From contig CAZRGV010000122.1 in assembly GCA_964599655.1 (NCBI GenBank), forward strand, positions 1-18,765: 18,765 bases of DNA, given 5' to 3'. The notes below the pieces were generated by a model that saw only the letters and a list, made by a program, of their open reading frames with translations, searched no databases and was not told where the DNA came from. This DNA comes from CAZRGV01 sp964599655 (lineage in GTDB: Bacteria > Planctomycetota > Planctomycetia > Isosphaerales > Isosphaeraceae). Each line of letters opens with the position of its first letter. The first letter of the stretch is position 1. The position numbers and the translations under genes were made by a program. Below are positions 1 to 7,467 of the stretch, piece by piece.

Positions 1-1
1 G

Positions 2-807
2 TTGGAACGGTTCCGAGGTGGCATTGAGGGTCGCCCTAGCGCGCTGGGCGTCGCTGGCGAGCTGCAGCCGGCCGACGAACTGCCCGCGCGGCTCGAAGAG
101 ATCGAGACGCAACTGGCTTCCATCGAGCGGGACGAGACCGACCTGGCCGGGCTCGATGCCCCGCTGGCCGAGGCGTGGGAGGCCCTCAAGGCGGCCTCGG
201 CCGATCTCTCCGCGGCGCGTCGCAAGGCGTGCAAGGCGTTCGCGAAGTCGGTTCAGGCCCAGTTGAAGGCCCTGAGCCTGGGCGAGGCGCGGCTCACCGT
301 CGAGGTGGAGTCGGAACCGCTCGGCGACGACCCGACCGCCGCCCCGCCGCCGGAAGACGGGGCCGACCGGATCGAGATCGTCTTCGCGCCCAACCCCGGC
401 GAGGCTCCAAGACCGCTTCGCAAGATCGCCTCGGGCGGCGAGCTTTCGCGAGTGACGCTGGCCGTGAAGACCGTTCTGGCGGAGGTCGATCGCGTGCCNN
501 NNNNNNNNNNNNNNNNNNNNNNNNNNNNNNNNNNNNNNNNNNNNNNNNNNNNNNNNNNNNNNNNNNNNNNNNNNNNNNNNNNNNNNNNNNNNNNNNNNNN
601 NNNNNNNNNNNNNNNNNNNNNNNNNNNNNNNNNNNNNNNNNNATCCGCAAGCAGACCGAGCGCGGGCGAACCCGGACCACGATCACCCCGCTGGCTGAGC
701 CCGAGCGCGTCGACGAGCTGGCCGCGATGCTTCGGGGCGACTCGGCCGCCGAATCGACCCGCCAGGAGGCCCTGGCCATGCTGGCCGAGGCCCAGGGCGC
801 GCGATGA
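2..807 (+). CDS. recN: DNA repair protein RecN, C-terminal part (5' end outside window, interrupted by N gap)
   Basis: RecN is a cytoplasmic SMC-like ATPase that acts in recombinational repair of double-strand breaks. Seen: a Glu/Ala-rich helical stretch (coiled-coil arm) is followed by the ABC signature region KIASGGELSRVTLAVKTVL at about 424-477. Bases 499-642 are N. After the gap comes a RecN-like tail (IRKQTERGRTRTTITPL...ELAAMLRGDS...ALAMLAEA) ending in TGA at 805-807. The frame before the gap (codons from 2) differs from the frame after it (codons from 643), so the true gap length should be 1 modulo 3. By comparison with E. coli RecN the gap should hold the Walker B/D-loop segment of about 50 residues, close to 144 nt. 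The first ~20 codons do not look like RecN; this may be divergence or poor sequence near an edge. The gene overlaps the next by ATGA. Confidence 0.9.
499..642. other. Assembly gap (144 N) inside recN
   Basis: A run of N with no base information. The recN frame on either side does not match, which fits a gap of estimated rather than measured length. It covers the expected Walker B part of RecN. Confidence 0.99.
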
Positions 808-2438
808 GTCGCAAGGCGAAACCGGCCCCAGGGCCGAAAACCGCATGGGCCGATCGGCCGGTCTGGGGCCTGCTGGCCCTCGCGTTCGGGGCGATTTTGT
901 GCGTCATCCCCGGCTGGTTGATGTGGGACAAGCTCGGGAACTTCCGGCTCCTGGGCGACGACTTCGCGTTCCTGGCGGAGTCGCGATCCGGGCACGACCC
1001 GTGGTCGGCCCTCTGGAAACCGCACAACGCCCACGTCGTCCCGCTGTTCCGCCTCGGCGTCGCGGTCCTCGCCCGGCTGGGAGGTTCGCTCGGAAGTCTT
1101 CCGGCCGTGCTCGGATACGCCAGCTACGCCGCGCTCGTGCTGGTGATGCTGGCCGGCGGTCACGTCGTGGCGTGGGAAACGCGGCGGCTGGCCCTTGGGC
1201 TCGCGGCGATGCTTGGACTGGGAGCGACCACGGTCATGATGCCGGCCACGACCTGGTTCTCGGCCGGGCAGACCCTCTGGGCAGGGTTCGCCACGCTCGT
1301 CATGCTCCTCGCCTTGCAAGCCTGGCGCGGGGGCGGCCGGACCTGGCAACTCGCGTTGGCGGGGCTGGCCGCGTTGGCCGCGCCGGCCATCTGGTCGGGC
1401 GGGTTCGCGGCCGGAGTCGTGGGAATGGCCTACCTCTGGGCCGACGGCCGATCGCGTTGCCGCAAGGCCGCGCTCGTGCCGCCGTTGATGTCGCTCGTCT
1501 ACGCGGGCGTTGTCGTCCTGGTCGCCGGAAACGCCGTCCTCGGGTCGATCCGCGACCAGCAGGCCAGAGACCCTCGACCGACGCGCCCCTGGCGCGGGCT
1601 CACTCACACCGCGCAGGCGATTCCCGAGAGCCTTGTCTTCAAAAACCTGGGGCTCGACGCCGCGACAACGCCGGCGCAAGGAGTCGTGTTCTGCCTGGCC
1701 CTGGCAATCGCCTGGGCCTGGTCGAGGCGATCGGTTCGCCCGAACACGCTCGAAGCCTCGGGGATGTCGCTGGTCGTGACGGCCTACCTGCTGGCCCTCA
1801 CCTTCCGGGGCGGCTTCGAATTCGCGAGCCTTCGATCGCTCGGCTGGTACAACACGATGCCGCAGATCGGCTGGGTGCTGTTCCTGAGCGGCTGGTGGGC
1901 GGGGCCCGCACTCCGGGAACCGGGTCGGCCCCAGCCGTTGACCCGTCGCGAGGTTCTGGCGGTCGCCGGGCTGGCGTTGGTCTTGCTGGCCCTTCAGGTG
2001 CCGAGGGCCGAGACCATCGTCATCGCCGAGGCGCCGCCGATGACCGAGAGCGAGGAACTCCGGTTTCCGATCCCCGAGCTTCAGCGGCTCCGGTCGTTGT
2101 ACTTCGCCTCGGAGCTGTCCGACCGGCAGTGGCGGGCGTTGATCCGGCTCGATCGAGCGGGCGAGGTCGCGAGACAGGAAGGGATCGGCCGCGAGGCGAT
2201 CCGGCAAACGTTTGGGCGGATCGTGCTTCCCGGCTGGCCCGACGCCTTGACCGAATACGATGCGCTCGACCTGCTCGTTCTGCCCGAGCGCGGCCCGGTC
2301 GTCGATCGCCGCCGCATCATCGCCGCGCTCGGGGAGCTGCTCGCCAACGAGCCGCGGCCCCGGCCGACCTGGCTTCCGCCCGACGAAGCCTGGCCCCCGC
2401 CCGATCCGCCTCGCGGCCAGAGCGGCCCCCCGGGTTGA
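804..2438 (+). CDS. Polytopic membrane protein, GT-C glycosyltransferase-like (tandem copy 1)
   Basis: This 544-residue protein has many hydrophobic segments, roughly ten or more. The first TM lies at about residues 20-40 and is followed by an acidic pair (GDDFAF, D52-D53) and a HNAH motif (74-77) near the start of the first outer loop. An acidic motif just after TM1 is the usual layout of GT-C lipid-dependent glycosyltransferases (GT39/ArnT style), so that function is inferred from topology, not from a clear family match. The C-terminal ~130 residues are soluble and include IPELQRLRS and GIGREAIRQTFGR, both shared with the next gene. The start ATG (804) overlaps the recN stop as ATGA, implying translational coupling. 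The protein could instead be an unrelated planctomycete membrane family. Confidence 0.8.
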   Translation: MSRKAKPAPGPKTAWADRPVWGLLALAFGAILCVIPGWLMWDKLGNFRLLGDDFAFLAESRSGHDPWSALWKPHNAHVVPLFRLGVAVLARLGGSLGSLPAVLGYASYAALVLVMLAGGHVVAWETRRLALGLAAMLGLGATTVMMPATTWFSAGQTLWAGFATLVMLLALQAWRGGGRTWQLALAGLAALAAPAIWSGGFAAGVVGMAYLWADGRSRCRKAALVPPLMSLVYAGVVVLVAGNAVLGSIRDQQARDPRPTRPWRGLTHTAQAIPESLVFKNLGLDAATTPAQGVVFCLALAIAWAWSRRSVRPNTLEASGMSLVVTAYLLALTFRGGFEFASLRSLGWYNTMPQIGWVLFLSGWWAGPALREPGRPQPLTRREVLAVAGLALVLLALQVPRAETIVIAEAPPMTESEELRFPIPELQRLRSLYFASELSDRQWRALIRLDRAGEVARQEGIGREAIRQTFGRIVLPGWPDALTEYDALDLLVLPERGPVVDRRRIIAALGELLANEPRPRPTWLPPDEAWPPPDPPRGQSGPPG

Positions 2439-2518
2439 ATCCGCCCCTCGACGCGACCATCATGGACGGGCGTGTTCCCCGGCCCGTGTCGCCTGGAAGG
2501 GGTGGTTCGTTCGCACCG

Positions 2519-4105
2519 ATGAGTCTTCCCTTGAGCCCATCGACCTGGATGCGTCGTCCCCTCGGTCGAGCGGCGACCTTGAACCTCGGCGTGCTCATCG
2601 TTCTGGTGCCGGCCTGGCTGTTCGCCGACCGGCTCGGGACCTACCGGCTGCACAGCGACGACTTCGCCTACGTGGCCGCCTCGCGCAACCTCGAGAAGAC
2701 GCTGGCGAACCTATTCGTGCCGCACAACACGCACATCGTGCCGTCGTGGCGGCTGGTCACGTGGGCGATGGTCGCGATGGCCCGCCGGCTCGTGAACCTG
2801 CCCGATGTCCTCGCGATGGCGGCCTACGGAATGCTGGCCGCGAACCTGATCCTCCTGGGCCGGTTCGTGACCAGGGAGACGCGACGCACGGCCCTTGGGC
2901 TGACCGCGATGGTCGCGCTCGGGACGACGTCGGTGATCGAGTCGTCGGCGACGTGGTACTCCTCGGGTCAGACGCTCTGGGCGTCGTTCGGCATCCTGTC
3001 GATGCTCTGGTACCTGCAAGGCTGGCGGCGTTGGGGCGGCTCGTGGCGGCTCGTGGCGGCCGTGCTCGCGGCCTGGGTGGCCGGAGGATTCTGGACGATC
3101 GGCCACGCGGCCGGTCCGGTCGGGGCGGTTTACCTCTGGGCCGACGGCCGTCGACGGTGCCGGATCGCGTCGGCCGTGCCGCTCTCGGCCACGACGATCG
3201 CGGTCGTGGTCGCCCTGTTGCTCGGCGGAAGCCGGATCAACGCGAAGATCAGCTTTCATGGCCGCACGTCGAAGGAGGCCGTCAACTTCGTCACCGGAGC
3301 GCAACACACCTTGCAGGCGATTCCCGAGGACCTCGTGTTCCAAAACCTCGGCGTCGAGGCGGAGACGAGTCTTTTGCAAGGGGCCGTCCTCACGGCCCTG
3401 ATCGTCTTTGTCTGGGGCTGGAGCCTACGACCTGGCTTCACGCCGACTCCACTCGAAGGCGCGGGAGGACTTCTGCTGGTTTCGAGCTACTTCGTCGAAT
3501 GGAGCTTTCGGGGCTACCTGCCGTTTTCGAGCCTGCGGGGGATCGTTCCCTGGTACGACACGATTCCGCTCGTCGGCGCGATCCTGTTCGCGATGGGCTG
3601 GTGGTCGCGACGACTCGGATCGCCTCCCAACCAGGAAGTCGTCCCGTTGAGCCGCGCGGGAGCGATCGCCCTCCTGCTGTTCCAGGGCGCGATGGTCGTC
3701 GCCAACCAGCCAAGAGTTGATGCTCTGTTCATCCATGGCGTTCCCGAGATGTCGGACGAGGAAGCCGAGGTCTATGTGATTCCCGAGCTTCAGCTCCTTC
3801 GGGCGCGGTATCTGGCCGCGGAGTATGCCCGGTTGCAGCGGATCGACCTGGCGAAGCTCGACCGGGCCGAACGGGTCGCGAGGCGGCTGGGGATCGGTCG
3901 CGAGGCGATCCGGGACACGTTCGGCCGGGTCGAGATCCTCGAAATTCCCAAGGTCTACGACGCGAACGGCATGCTCGACCTTCCGTGGAAGGGGACCGAG
4001 CGGGACCGCGCGAAGATTCGATCGGCGCTGGGTGAGCTGCTGACGCCCTCCGAGCCCCCCGCCCTGCCCCTTCCCGGACGGAATTTGGGCTCGGCCCCGC
4101 GTTGA
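2519..4105 (+). CDS. Polytopic membrane protein, GT-C glycosyltransferase-like (tandem copy 2)
   Basis: This 528-residue protein is a clear paralogue of the preceding gene. Shared features in the same order are a TM1 ending in P-x-W-L, an acidic pair (HSDDFAY, D47-D48), HNTH (69-72), ETRR-x-ALGL, SGQTLWA, the YLWADGR-R-RCR segment, QAIPE-LVF-NLG, and a C-terminal IPELQ...LDRAERVAR...GIGREAIR-TFGR domain. The start at 2519 was chosen because it gives the same N-terminal length before TM1 as copy 1. An in-frame ATG at 2462 is also open, and a GGAAGGGG stretch lies about 15 bases before 2519. It lies 80 bp after copy 1 on the same strand, so it is probably in the same transcript. The likely role is sugar transfer at the membrane, with the substrate unknown. 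Confidence 0.8.
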   Translation: MSLPLSPSTWMRRPLGRAATLNLGVLIVLVPAWLFADRLGTYRLHSDDFAYVAASRNLEKTLANLFVPHNTHIVPSWRLVTWAMVAMARRLVNLPDVLAMAAYGMLAANLILLGRFVTRETRRTALGLTAMVALGTTSVIESSATWYSSGQTLWASFGILSMLWYLQGWRRWGGSWRLVAAVLAAWVAGGFWTIGHAAGPVGAVYLWADGRRRCRIASAVPLSATTIAVVVALLLGGSRINAKISFHGRTSKEAVNFVTGAQHTLQAIPEDLVFQNLGVEAETSLLQGAVLTALIVFVWGWSLRPGFTPTPLEGAGGLLLVSSYFVEWSFRGYLPFSSLRGIVPWYDTIPLVGAILFAMGWWSRRLGSPPNQEVVPLSRAGAIALLLFQGAMVVANQPRVDALFIHGVPEMSDEEAEVYVIPELQLLRARYLAAEYARLQRIDLAKLDRAERVARRLGIGREAIRDTFGRVEILEIPKVYDANGMLDLPWKGTERDRAKIRSALGELLTPSEPPALPLPGRNLGSAPR

Positions 4106-4132
4106 CGCAGCGGCTCCGCGACGCGAGCGCCA

Positions 4133-5006
4133 TCAGAAATCGATCAGACGGATGATCACGAGTCCGATGACGAACATCAGGGTCACGAGCCCGAGCATCG
4201 CCAACAGGCGGAAAATCCGGTAACGAACCGAGAGGACGCGGTTTCGGAGCAGGATCGCCCGGCTTGGCGGGTCGAGCACCCGGAACGCCAGCAGGGCGCC
4301 CAGGGGAATGGAAGCGGCCCAGAGGAACGCCATCGAGGCCCCGTTGCCGAGCTTCGTGAGCAGGCCGAAGAGCCCCGCGCTGACGGCCACCAAACCCATG
4401 ATCGTTCTCAGATGGAACTGGAACCGTGAAGCTTCGAGCGGCGTGGGCGCCAGCGGGCTCTCGGGCAGCTCGGAAATCAGCCAGGTCAGGAGCCCCTGCA
4501 CGGCCAGTGCGTGGTCGATCCGGCCGTCCCGGATCATCCAGGGGATGCGGCCGGCGGGAACCAGCTCCAGTTGAACTTCCTCCTCGGCGTCGGGCGACGG
4601 CGGGGCGACCGGCCTGGCGTTCGTGATCAGGATGGTCGTGCTTTTCGACGACAGGATCGACGGGTTCGCGAAGACCGTTCCGAGCGATCGCGGCGGATCG
4701 CCNNNNNNNNNNNNNNNNNNNNNNNNNNNNNNNNNNNNNNNNNNNNNNNNNNNNNNNNNNNNNNNNNNNNNNNNNNNNNNNNNNNNNNNNNNNNNNNNNN
4801 CCGGCCCGGCACTGCTGAACCAGCACACCCACCCCCGAGGGGGTCAAGGCGACCACGTTCACCGCGTCGGCCAGATGCAACACGTAGAAATCATGGGTCT
4901 TGCCCGAGAGCGTGGAGCGGAACCGTTCGCGGCTCAGGCGAAAGAGCCAGTTCCGCTCCAGCGTTTGGTTCGACTCGCCATCAACGCCGTCGGGCACCCA
5001 GGACAT
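4133..5006 (-). CDS. Nudix hydrolase (ADP-ribose pyrophosphatase-like) with C-terminal membrane anchor, interrupted by N gap
   Basis: The N-terminal half contains DAVNVVALTPSGVGVLVQQ, the beta-strand region before the Nudix box. After the gap, GDPPRSLGTVFANPSILSS matches the segment after the Nudix box in ADP-ribose pyrophosphatase-like enzymes (LG...NP-x-I motif), and DGRIDHALAVQGL is the usual end of the fold. The Nudix box itself should lie in the N run 4703-4800, so the catalytic residues cannot be checked. The frames on the two sides differ; a true gap length of 1 modulo 3 would restore one protein. A tail of about 105 residues beginning RFQFHLRTIMGLVAVSAG carries roughly three TM helices. 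The start at ATG 5006 is a choice: a GTG at 5015 has a better-spaced AAGAGG. It converges on the membrane protein ending at 4105. Confidence 0.8.
4703..4800. other. Assembly gap (98 N) inside the Nudix gene
   Basis: A run of N. The Nudix reading frame shifts across it, so its length is an estimate. The missing piece should encode the Nudix box. Confidence 0.99.
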
Positions 5007-5090
5007 TTCGGACACGGGAACCTCTTGGCCATCGTCGAAGGGAAGGAGGAAGCGGGATTCCAAACGTCCGGCAAGCGGGCGGCTCGGGGT

Positions 5091-5248
5091 TTGCGGGTCA
5101 CCCGCACCGATGGGCGGGCGCTGTTCATCGCTGACTTAACACCCGATGGCCAACCTCAGCCCGGCCCGCCGATCCTGTGCCTGCATGGCCTGACGCGGAA
5201 CCGGCGAGATTTTGAGCCTGCGCTTGCGGCGCTGCACCCCCTCGGGCG
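5091..5248 (+). pseudogene. Alpha/beta-hydrolase N-terminal remnant
   Basis: Reading the + strand in the frame of 5091 gives VTRTDGRALFIADL, then GPPILCLHGLTRNRRDFEP and ALAALHPLGRRV. This is the classic N-terminus of an alpha/beta hydrolase: first strands, then the oxyanion-hole strand-turn (LCLHGLTRN-x-RDF), then the next helix and strand. After about 5248 the frame reads through as the antisense of the HAD gene and all hydrolase features stop: no nucleophile elbow, no acid, no catalytic His. The frame stays open only because of the GC-rich antisense. The nearest usable start is TTG at 5091; a strong purine-rich GGAAGGAGGA at 5041-5050 has no start codon at the right distance. The fragment overlaps the last ~110 bases of the HAD gene. 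It is probably a dead remnant or an assembly join. Confidence 0.7.
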
Positions 5249-6035
5249 GCGCGTGGCCCATCGCGACGCCGAGGCCGGCCCCTTCGAGCATCGGGATGTC
5301 GTTCATGTCGTCGCCGACGGCGCAGATCTCCGACGGGTCCACGCCCCACCGTTCGGCCAGGTGCCGCACGGCCGACCACTTGCTCGCCTCCTGATGCAGA
5401 ACCTCGCACATCCAGCCGGTGTAGCGCGGGCTCTTCTGGACGAACGTCCGGACGCGACCGGGCAAGGCCGCTCGAACCGCCAACTCAACGTCGAGCATCT
5501 CCGGTCGAGGCCCCACCGCGCAGAGATGAAAATGTCCGGTCCGATCGGGTCGCGACCGCCAGTCGGGATCGATCTCGGCATGCGGTCGGTTCATCTCGAC
5601 ATATTCATCGAAGAGCGCGCGGCCGGTGGGATAGGCGTCGATGATGAAGTCGAAGCCGGAAGGGTCGCGGTCGGTGAAGCTGATGACCGGCTGGTCGATC
5701 GCCTGAAAACGGGCGAGGAGTTCGGCCAGCAACGGCGGCTCGAAATCGGCGCGCCAGAGCGTGCGATGCCCGTTCGGATCTTTCACCAAGGCCCCTGAGT
5801 TGCAGACCAGAGGGGCCATCAGGCCAAGCTGCTGGGCGACCGGCAAGGCCCTTCGGTAGCGTCGGCCCGTGCAAAGGACGGGGCGAATGCCGGCCTCGGC
5901 CGCTCGGGCGACCGCCGCCGCGGTGCTGGGGCGCAGCACGCTGGAGCGGTCGAGCAAGGTGCCATCGACGTCCAGGGCCAGGAGCCGGAATCGGCGGCCG
6001 GGTTCGCGGGTCAAACCATCGTGCAAGGGCAACAC
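5136..6035 (-). CDS. Cof-type HAD-family phosphatase with replaced C-terminus
   Basis: This is a cytoplasmic HAD-superfamily IIB (Cof-like) sugar-phosphate or nucleotide phosphatase. Seen: motif I DVDGT (22-26, both Asp present), motif II CTGR (about 55-58), a Lys in EASKW (about 218), and motif IV GDDMND (about 240-245) followed by GLGVAMG. The substrate-selecting cap lies between. In this family the region after VAMG usually runs through a conserved D-G-V-A segment to the end. Here, from residue ~264 the sequence becomes a basic, family-unlike tail that is the antisense of the alpha/beta-hydrolase remnant. All catalytic residues remain, so it may still work. The start is GTG at 6035 with no clear ribosome-binding site; TTG codons nearby are alternatives. 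It diverges from the lipoprotein gene at 6274. Confidence 0.85.
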   Translation of the reverse strand: MLPLHDGLTREPGRRFRLLALDVDGTLLDRSSVLRPSTAAAVARAAEAGIRPVLCTGRRYRRALPVAQQLGLMAPLVCNSGALVKDPNGHRTLWRADFEPPLLAELLARFQAIDQPVISFTDRDPSGFDFIIDAYPTGRALFDEYVEMNRPHAEIDPDWRSRPDRTGHFHLCAVGPRPEMLDVELAVRAALPGRVRTFVQKSPRYTGWMCEVLHQEASKWSAVRHLAERWGVDPSEICAVGDDMNDIPMLEGAGLGVAMGHAPPEGVQRRKRRLKISPVPRQAMQAQDRRAGLRLAIGC

Positions 6036-6273
6036 TCTGCGGCGTTCGAGGGAGGCCGGGGGATGGAGCTTTGGTCCACATCGTACCGCGGGGTCAACGT
6101 TCCGGGCAAACCTGAGCCGACTGGTCTCGACCTCGCCCGGGAACCGTCGTTGAGTGATGGTCGAAGTCCGCGGAAGAGGTTAGGATAAAGTGGGTCATCT
6201 CCGGAGGCCGCTTCCACGTTGCGCGCGGCCTCTCCGCCATCGTTAGATCCGGGAGATCGCTGGAGCTGTCCGC

Positions 6274-7392
6274 ATGAGTCGAGTCATCGCGCACCGCCTG
6301 CCCCCCGACGGCGGGTGGCTTCTGGCGCTGGGATTGCTGTGCGTCTGCGTGGGTTGCGAGTCGAAAGCGCCCGGCTCGTTACCACGGGCGAGGCTCGACG
6401 CGCCTCCTTCGGCACCACCACCGGCCGAAGTGCCAACCTTCTGCCTGATCGTGCCGAAGGCGACCATGATGGAGGCCGTCGTCTGGGAACAGACCCTGCG
6501 GCATGACGCCGCCCGCGAAGGGGTCCTCTCGGAAGTCATCCAGTCCGAGTCGGGCCAACAGCCGGAGGCCATCCGCGACGCGGTCCAGCGAGGGGTTTCG
6601 GCGTTGATCATCCGGCCCGACGACGGGCCCGAAGTCGCGTCGGCCCTGGCCGAGGCCCGCGACCAGGGCGTGCCGATCGTTCTGCTGAATCACACCTCAC
6701 CCGTCGAAGGGAAGCCGCTTCCGCTCGTGGCGTTCACCCCGGTGCAGGATTCCGCCCGCTCCCTGGTCGCCGCGGCCGTCGAGGAGGCGAAGGCCGTCGG
6801 CTATCCGGCCGAGGGCCCCGCGATCCTGCTCGTCAACGGGCCGTACGACGAGGCCGGCCGCGAACGGGTCGCCGCGCTTCGACAGGCGATCAAGGAGGCC
6901 AACGTGACGCTGCTCCGCGAGGTCGTCTTCGAGGGGTTCCAGCAGGCGGCGCGTGACGCGCTCGAACCGGTCCTGAAGGAACATCCCGAGACGGCCATGG
7001 TCATTGCCGACGAGGACCAGGGCTCTCGCATGGCGGCCTTGCTCCATCATGAACGGATCGACGACCCCAAGCGGTTCGTGGTCGCGGGCTATTGCACGTC
7101 GCGCGAGACCGTGATGATGGCCGAGTTCAACCTCACGGCGGGTGTCGTCGACCGCAACCTCGGCACGCTCGCTCACAAAGCCTTCGAGGTCGCGCGGAGC
7201 CTCGTGAAGGGGGAGACCGTTCCCGAGTTCACCGAGGTGCCCACCCCGATCCTTCGGGCCAAGGGGGCCGAGAAGAAAGGCTACTTCGCCGAACTGCCTC
7301 CGGGCGTGACGTCCAAAACGGGTGACGTGCCTTCGATTCCGTTCGCCGTTCCCAGGGACGAGCCGCCCGCCGCTGAGCCGAAGACGCCTTGA
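6274..7392 (+). CDS. RbsB-like substrate-binding lipoprotein (periplasmic binding protein, LacI/ribose type)
   Basis: This 372-residue protein has an N-terminal hydrophobic segment and a lipobox-like VGC at Cys28 (the -3 position is Cys rather than Leu, so the fit is imperfect). A low-complexity Pro/Ala linker follows. The fold of sugar-type periplasmic binding proteins can be read through: FCLIVPK at strand 1, AIRDAVQRGVSALIIRPDD, GVPIVLLNH, AILLVNGPYDEAGRERVAALRQA, AMVIADEDQGSRMA and GVVDRN-LG. It probably captures a sugar or similar ligand outside the inner membrane. No permease or ATPase gene is next to it, so the partner is encoded elsewhere or it acts as a sensor. GGAG lies ~9 bases before the ATG. 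It converges on the LarA-like gene, with a hairpin between. Confidence 0.85.
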   Translation: MSRVIAHRLPPDGGWLLALGLLCVCVGCESKAPGSLPRARLDAPPSAPPPAEVPTFCLIVPKATMMEAVVWEQTLRHDAAREGVLSEVIQSESGQQPEAIRDAVQRGVSALIIRPDDGPEVASALAEARDQGVPIVLLNHTSPVEGKPLPLVAFTPVQDSARSLVAAAVEEAKAVGYPAEGPAILLVNGPYDEAGRERVAALRQAIKEANVTLLREVVFEGFQQAARDALEPVLKEHPETAMVIADEDQGSRMAALLHHERIDDPKRFVVAGYCTSRETVMMAEFNLTAGVVDRNLGTLAHKAFEVARSLVKGETVPEFTEVPTPILRAKGAEKKGYFAELPPGVTSKTGDVPSIPFAVPRDEPPAAEPKTP

Positions 7393-7404
7393 GTCGACCG
7401 GCCA

Positions 7405-7444
7405 GGGGACAGGCAACGGCCTCGATCGGCCGGAACCTGTCCCC
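7405..7444. terminator. Nested stem-loop between convergent genes, likely bidirectional terminator
   Basis: The perfect 9-bp arms GGGGACAGG (7405-7413) and CCTGTCCCC (7436-7444) enclose a second 5-bp stem CGGCC/GGCCG (7417-7421, 7428-7432) with a 6-base loop. It sits between the stop of the lipoprotein gene (7392) and the stop of the LarA-like gene (7468). No T-run follows directly; the nearest is TTTTT at 7463-7467 on the + strand. The position suggests termination for both genes. Confidence 0.5.
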
Positions 7445-7467
7445 GCGTGTGCCGCGCCGTGGCTTTT

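Noticed and set aside
294..2207. Long - strand open frame opposite recN and membrane protein 1
   Set aside because: Arg/Pro/Gly-rich antisense typical of high-GC DNA, with no domain.
2..4105. One open frame of 1367 codons spanning recN, the first membrane protein and the second membrane protein
   Set aside because: The frame is held open by N codons and by the GC-rich alternate frame of the first membrane gene. Only its two ends carry recognisable protein; they are separate genes.
4623..5798. A 391-codon + strand open frame across the Nudix and HAD genes
   Set aside because: Most of it is antisense to real genes. Only the short alpha/beta-hydrolase stretch (about 5091-5248) is meaningful and is reported separately.
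6036..6273. Promoter pair between the HAD and lipoprotein genes
   Set aside because: A -10-like TAGGAT at 6181-6186 is visible, but no acceptable -35 lies at the right distance on either strand.
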